DNA of 64,000 bases, taken from the NCBI GenBank assembly GCA_013397935.1, contig VZRN01005390.1, positions 88,570-152,569 on the forward strand, read 5' to 3'. Below the pieces are notes generated by a model. That model saw nothing but the letters and a program-made list of their open reading frames with translations, ran no database searches and was not told the origin of the DNA. Shown here in pieces: positions 59,953 through 64,000 of the stretch. The stretch is from Dasyornis broadbenti. Lineage: Eukaryota; Chordata; Aves; Passeriformes; Dasyornithidae. How positions within the stretch are numbered: position 1 is the first letter of the stretch; each line of letters starts with the position of its first letter. The translations under genes were made by a program, and so were the position numbers.

Positions 59953-61523
59953 TCTGTCCAGCTGTCTACTCTGGTTGTTCTTTGGTGTCTTCTTTCCACC
60001 AGGCCAAGCCAGACAAGGAAACTCTTTCTGCTCTTGTTTTTTTTTTTCTTGGGTTGTGCTGTAGGGCTAGGGATGCAGGGAGGAGACAAGCCCCAATGGT
60101 GGCTGGCTCTTGTAGAGTTTTGCTAAAGGGAGCAGGATCTGCCTTCTTACCTCCAGGCAAGACCTGTTTTTTGCTTGGTTCCTGGCTTTACTCTGCCTGC
60201 CAGAGGAGAGAGCATTCATCCTGAGAAGGCCTCTGTGGGAAGCAGCTGAGCCACAGGGCTGGGAGCCCTTGACTGCTAAATTGAGTCCACTTCTGCCCAG
60301 GGCTGGGCACCTTGCTTCCTTTCCCGTCTTTCTCTGCCACTGCAGCATTTGAAGGCTGTACCAGCCTGGTCTAGGAGGGAAGGAAAGGAGGGAGCTCCCC
60401 TGCCTTTCCCATTGTCCCTCAGACACACAGATCTCCCTGGACAGAGAGATGCTGTATCCTTTGGATGGAGAGAGGGACACCTCAGTCCTCTTTCTGTAGC
60501 AGGACGGTCTACCTGCTGTGAGGGTAAAAAACACTTGAACAATTCTCATTTGGAAATCTACAAGTGGTGAATGGAGAAAGGGATGTCATGCTGCTTTTGG
60601 TGTTGAATAATGTTGAGTCTGACTCATTAGTCCCAAAGTTAAACATCCTGATAGTGAAGTGAAAATGTCATAGAGCTGGCAAAGAACCAAATAAAGAAAA
60701 CATCAAGTGATACTATCAGTAATGTATATAAATATAATATAAATATATCAGCTGAGCTTACACAGCTGACATCTGTCTGACAGTCAATCACTTTATACTG
60801 AAAAAGCCTGGGCCCACTTTCTAAGGGCAGGGTCATCTAACACACCTTTTCCCTGGCTGTGTGTGGAGAGTCCTCCCTTGCATGGGCACGCTCCCTCCTT
60901 GAGGGTGAAATAAAGAGATTTGCCCACAATCATTGGGTGAGTAACATCAGGCTCTACTTTGTTACTGGTTTTGCGAACTTTAATATAATATTGCTTCAAA
61001 ACAGTGCATCATACTATAAAAATAGTTATTGCTTCTAATCTGTAATTCTTATTAAGATTTTTTGTCTAATCATAATAAATCATTTATTTTTACATAAATG
61101 TATCTGGTTTGCCATCCTCAGTCCTGTGGGACTACATTGTACAAAGTTTTTTACATCTGTGTAATCCTTTAGACATAAACCGTTGACAAAGTCTAGGGCT
61201 AAGTTTGGATCCAGCTGTGCCCAGACTCCTCTCTGGAGAGTACTTTAGAATGTGAGGGAGTCCTTTCTGAACCTTGTGACTCAGTGGGAGGGCTTTTTAA
61301 ATAAAGTTTGTCTGAAGCTCCCATTCTGCCTGTGACCCTCTCCCAGAGAGACACCCCCATAATCCTGTGTCCCACATCTCTATATCCCAAGGCAGCAGCA
61401 AATGTGAGGAGACAGTCTGAGCTCACAGCCAGGGTTCCTCTAGGAGCCTTGGGGGATTTGGGAGACCACCTGGGGGCGTCCCCCACTCGCAGCAGGAACA
61501 GGGGCTCCGTGGGACTGCTGTAC
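59953..61523. other. Spacer downstream of GBA2; CREB3 absent
   Basis: Human has CREB3 next to GBA2. No bZIP domain or other gene is seen here. The interval 60600-61190 is A/T-rich (runs of tataaatataa). Exons 3-4 expected for the neighbouring avidin-like remnant were sought on the minus strand here and not found. Confidence 0.5.
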
Positions 61524-62340
61524 CTGAGAACTGCCACTGCACAGTGAAGCCAAAGGTGGGCTGTCTTTTGGCACCAGGGTGCTGCTGGGCTCCTTGCAGG
61601 GGTGACACCAGGATCTGCTTGTTAGTGGCTGCCACTGCGGTGTGGTAGGAGCCTGAGAAGGTCCCAGCCATGTTCAAAGCCAAGACAGTCATATTGGAGC
61701 TCAGCTTGCTCCTCCACTGGCCCTGCAGGCGATCCTGGCGCTTGTGTGGGTGGCTCAGTCAGTGCTGAGGCACAGCCAGCTTCCAGCCTCCCAAAGCAGA
61801 GGGATGTGTGTCCCATGGCACAGCCCTCTCTGTGACAGCTGGGACCAGTGGCATGGGCACCAGCTGGGACAGCACCTCTCCCTCCCTGGGCAGGGCAGGG
61901 CAGAGCTGGGGGTGCTGGGTACCACCCTATAGCAGGGGTAGGTGACCAACAGTACCCCCAGGGACAGCACTGCCTGAGCTGGCAGCCTCCTTGGTCATCA
62001 ATGCTGCAATATGCGATGGCATGGCATGATGTGGGCTGGCATGGCACAACATGGCACATCGAGAACATGCAGCCCCTCAGACACAAACTCTGTGTGCTGG
62101 GGTGGCACAGGACAGCACAGCATGGCACAAGAGAAAACAGGCACCACAGGGATGGCACAGCCAGGGTGTGCTGCCCCTCCCCTGCCACCCAGCATCCCAG
62201 GACAGCACAGCATGGCTCAGCACGGCCAGACAGCCCCAGGGCTGCTCTTACCTCCCCGGATGCAGCATTGTGGGGCACGAGCAGGGCTGGGGTGAGTAGC
62301 AGCAGCAGCCCAGGGTCCCCATGGTGTTGGTGGCCATGAA
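61524..62340 (-). pseudogene. Avidin-like gene remnant (exons 1-2 only)
   Basis: On the minus strand, 61524-61734 is a complete avidin exon 2 of 211 bases with GT-AG sites. It includes LSSNMTVLALNMAGTFSGSY, then HTAVAATNKQILVSPLQGAQ and QPTFGFTVQWQFS. It aligns without gaps to avidin residues 4-73. A signal-type exon lies at 62252 to about 62330 (PGLLLLLTPALLVPH, donor GAG|GTAAGA). Several features suggest decay. The nearby ATG (ATGGCCACCAAC) is out of frame with the Leu-rich core. Cys4 of avidin, which forms the disulfide with Cys83, is Asp. The biotin-contact positions Asn12 and Thr38 are Ser and Ala. Exons 3 and 4 are not found. Trp10, Ser16, Asn17-Met-Thr (glycosylation), Tyr33, Thr35, Trp70 and Phe72-Ser73 remain. 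Alternatively it is a young gene with rearranged ends. Pseudogene is the more likely call. Confidence 0.7.
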
Positions 62341-62433
62341 CAGTGTCCCCAGGCTCTGTCCCTTCTATAGCAGAGGGGACTGAGCCATCTGGCCAAGGCA
62401 CATGCATGAGGTAGGAAAGCCCTGATTGATGCC

Positions 62434-63078
62434 TGATGGTTTTTTGTCTTTTCTTTTTATACCCTTTTAAAACCCTTTTTATACCCTTAATACATTTTAA
62501 GCCCTTACCCTTTCCTTGTACCCTTCACACATATTCCTTGTACCATTTACACATATCCTTTGTACCCTAATCCCACATACCTATAATTCTTGTAGTCTAA
62601 TATTGAACTTAGTTTGGGAGTCTTTCAAAATGAGAAAATGAAAACATACGCATCATGTAAAACATCAACAGCTCTACACTATCTCAGAGATACAAGCTCC
62701 AGCCTTAAAGGGTCTCTTTCTCTAAAACATATTTTGTAAACTAGACTGAAATTTCATTTAAGGAGGGTAACTAAAGTAAAAAGACCTTTACTTAATCTAT
62801 TACATTTCTTATTGGAGATTTTAAAGAAATACGCTGATTTGTGAAGTCCATAAAAATTATATACTCAGAAGGCTCAAGGACTTGGTCTGTTCTTGTGCCT
62901 GTGTGAAGCCGTACTTAAGCTTGCTGCACTTAGATGCATGAGGAGCCCGAGTGCTTTCTGCCGTATGTCCATCTGTGACAGGCTTTGCCTCTAAAATCCT
63001 GTTAAAACCAAGGTAAATACCCTTTTCCCCTGCTACTACTGTGTCTGCCTCATTTTTTTACCACCCAAAAAAGGCAAC
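62434..63078. mobile_element. LTR-like block of an endogenous retrovirus
   Basis: An A/T-rich block opens TGATGGTTTTTTGTCTTTTC, followed by several 'tatacccttttaaaaccctt'-type units. It ends in a purine/pyrimidine stretch (ctcatttttttaccaccc, then aaaaaaggca) like the U5 end of avian LTRs. No coding region or target-site duplication is evident, so borders are approximate. It separates the two avidin-family genes. Confidence 0.45.
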
Positions 63079-63079
63079 G

Positions 63080-63540
63080 TGATCACTCTGGGGAGTGAGG
63101 GAGTCTGAGGGGGACAATGAGGAAGGTGGAAGGGAGCATTGCCAGGGCAGCAGGTCAGAAAAGAATTAAAGATATCACAGGGAGGGCAGGGGAAGACTGG
63201 GGATGTTATAAATATTCTGATAAAATAATTGATTTAATAATATAAAAGAGTTAGTTATGATTACAAGTAGAAAACTGTGAAGTATAAGATACAGGAGCGT
63301 TAGCAGTGCTGTGTTTAGAACATGCAGCCGTAGAACACTCCCTCACCCCCACCAATTTACTGGAATTCCTGTCTTTTTCAGGAAACTTTGGAGACTGTCA
63401 CACACACAAATGACCCTGACTGGAGGTGCCCCACCCTTCCCATCTAGATTCACTATGAGGGATTCCAGCCAAATTGAGAAACACCCAGACTGCACAATGC
63501 CCTGGCCAGAGCCGCTAACCACTGCCTGAGTACCACCCAC
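63080..63540. other. Upstream flank of the avidin-type gene
   Basis: A/T-rich to mixed sequence with no gene recognised; probably holds distal regulatory sequence of the avidin-type gene. Confidence 0.45.
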
Positions 63541-63638
63541 CCACCTTATAGAGATAAAAAGGAGAGTGAGCAGGAGCCTCGGCAGAGACCTGCAAGGAGC
63601 ACATCCCCAGGTACATCAGCCGGCTGCCTGCTGCAGAG
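63541..63638 (+). promoter_or_regulatory. Avidin-type gene core promoter and 5' UTR
   Basis: CTTATAGAGATAAAAAGG at 63545-63562 holds a TATA-like box about 80-90 bases before the ATG. The spacing leaves a 5' UTR of roughly 50-60 bases. Confidence 0.55.
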
Positions 63639-64000
63639 ATGGTGCAAGCAACTCCCTTCCTCCTGGTGCTCTTCCTGGCCCTGGGGGCTCACGGTTTCTT
63701 TTCAAAAAAGGTACCATCAGGGGTGGGATGCACAGGGCAGTGTGGGCAGTGTGGACAGGGTGCTGTGGGTGCAGGCTGAGCTGTGGCACCAGTTCTGAGT
63801 ACCCTTCTCTCCAGTGCATCCTGACCGGGAACTGGACAAACGACCTGGGCTCCAACATGACCATCAAGACCATAGATATAAATGGTGACTTCACTGGCAT
63901 CTACCGCACGGCTGTGTCAGCCACCACGAGAAGGACTGAGGATTCACCACTGCAGGGGTCCCAGCACATCCCAAATCGGATGAACCATCCCACCTTTGGC
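63639..64000 (+). CDS. AVD: Avidin family gene, exons 1-2 (cut by window end)
   Basis: Avidin is a secreted tetrameric biotin-binding glycoprotein of egg white, inducible by progesterone and inflammation. Exon 1 (63639-63710) encodes MVQATPFLLVLFLALGAHGF plus FSKK, a clear signal peptide. Exon 2 begins at 63815 after ctctccag with CILTGNWTNDLGSNMTIKTI and continues through GDFTGIYRTAVSATTRR to PTFG at the window end. Avidin residues Cys4, Trp10, Asn12, Ser16, Tyr33 and Thr35 are kept; Thr38 is Ser. Asn17-Met-Thr is the conserved glycosylation site, and NWT at 9-11 may be a second one. Avidin-related (AVR) paralogues cannot be excluded, so the symbol is provisional. The reading frame is intact as far as it goes. 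Confidence 0.9.

Noticed and set aside
59953..61500. CREB3, expected by human synteny
   Set aside because: No bZIP basic region or transmembrane segment found on either strand.
63639..64000. Calling the gene definitely AVD rather than an AVR paralogue
   Set aside because: Only exons 1-2 are present; residues that best separate the paralogues lie in exons 3-4 beyond the window.

Overview
The window is vertebrate nuclear DNA and almost certainly avian. Every recognisable gene is split by short GT-AG introns. The interspersed repeats are CR1 LINE 3' ends, with the typical ATTCTATGATTCTATG tail, plus LTR copies of the kind found in songbird-like birds. The right edge carries avidin-family genes. 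The gene order matches human 9p13.3, which corresponds to the avian Z chromosome, so the likely source is a Z-linked contig of a neoavian bird, perhaps a passerine (inference).

Layout, left to right: the 3' end of TAF1C (+, 1-2096); HINT2 (+, 2373-3888); a 3.3 kb CpG-rich spacer with an unassigned promoter-like segment; SPAG8 (+, 7235-9680); NPR2 (-, 10937 to about 21448, with the start of exon 1 lost in a 614-base gap); a 10 kb G-rich, repeat-laden spacer with an LTR copy; MSMP (+, 32543-33988); RGP1 (-, 35717-44980), convergent with MSMP; a GC-rich head-to-head promoter built from a 10-11 base repeat; GBA2 (+, about 46065-59275); an avidin-like remnant (-, 61524 to about 62340); an LTR-like block; and the first two exons of an intact avidin-type gene (+, 63639-64000), cut by the window end.

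The genes have varied jobs: RNA polymerase I initiation (TAF1C), mitochondrial nucleotide hydrolysis (HINT2), sperm axoneme structure (SPAG8), CNP-driven cGMP signalling (NPR2), secreted chemokine-like signalling (MSMP), Rab6 GEF function (RGP1), glucosylceramide breakdown (GBA2) and biotin sequestration in secretions (avidin). They form no pathway; what unites them is conserved synteny. The block HINT2-SPAG8-NPR2-MSMP-RGP1-GBA2 keeps the human order and relative orientation. It departs at both ends: TAF1C (human chr16) abuts HINT2, and avidin-family genes sit where human has CREB3. I found no sign of a new multi-gene system. The points most worth a second look are the inverted, apparently decaying avidin copy, the tandem-repeat promoter of RGP1/GBA2, several exon and signal oddities in SPAG8, a perfect 20-bp hairpin, and an orphan promoter-like island between HINT2 and SPAG8.
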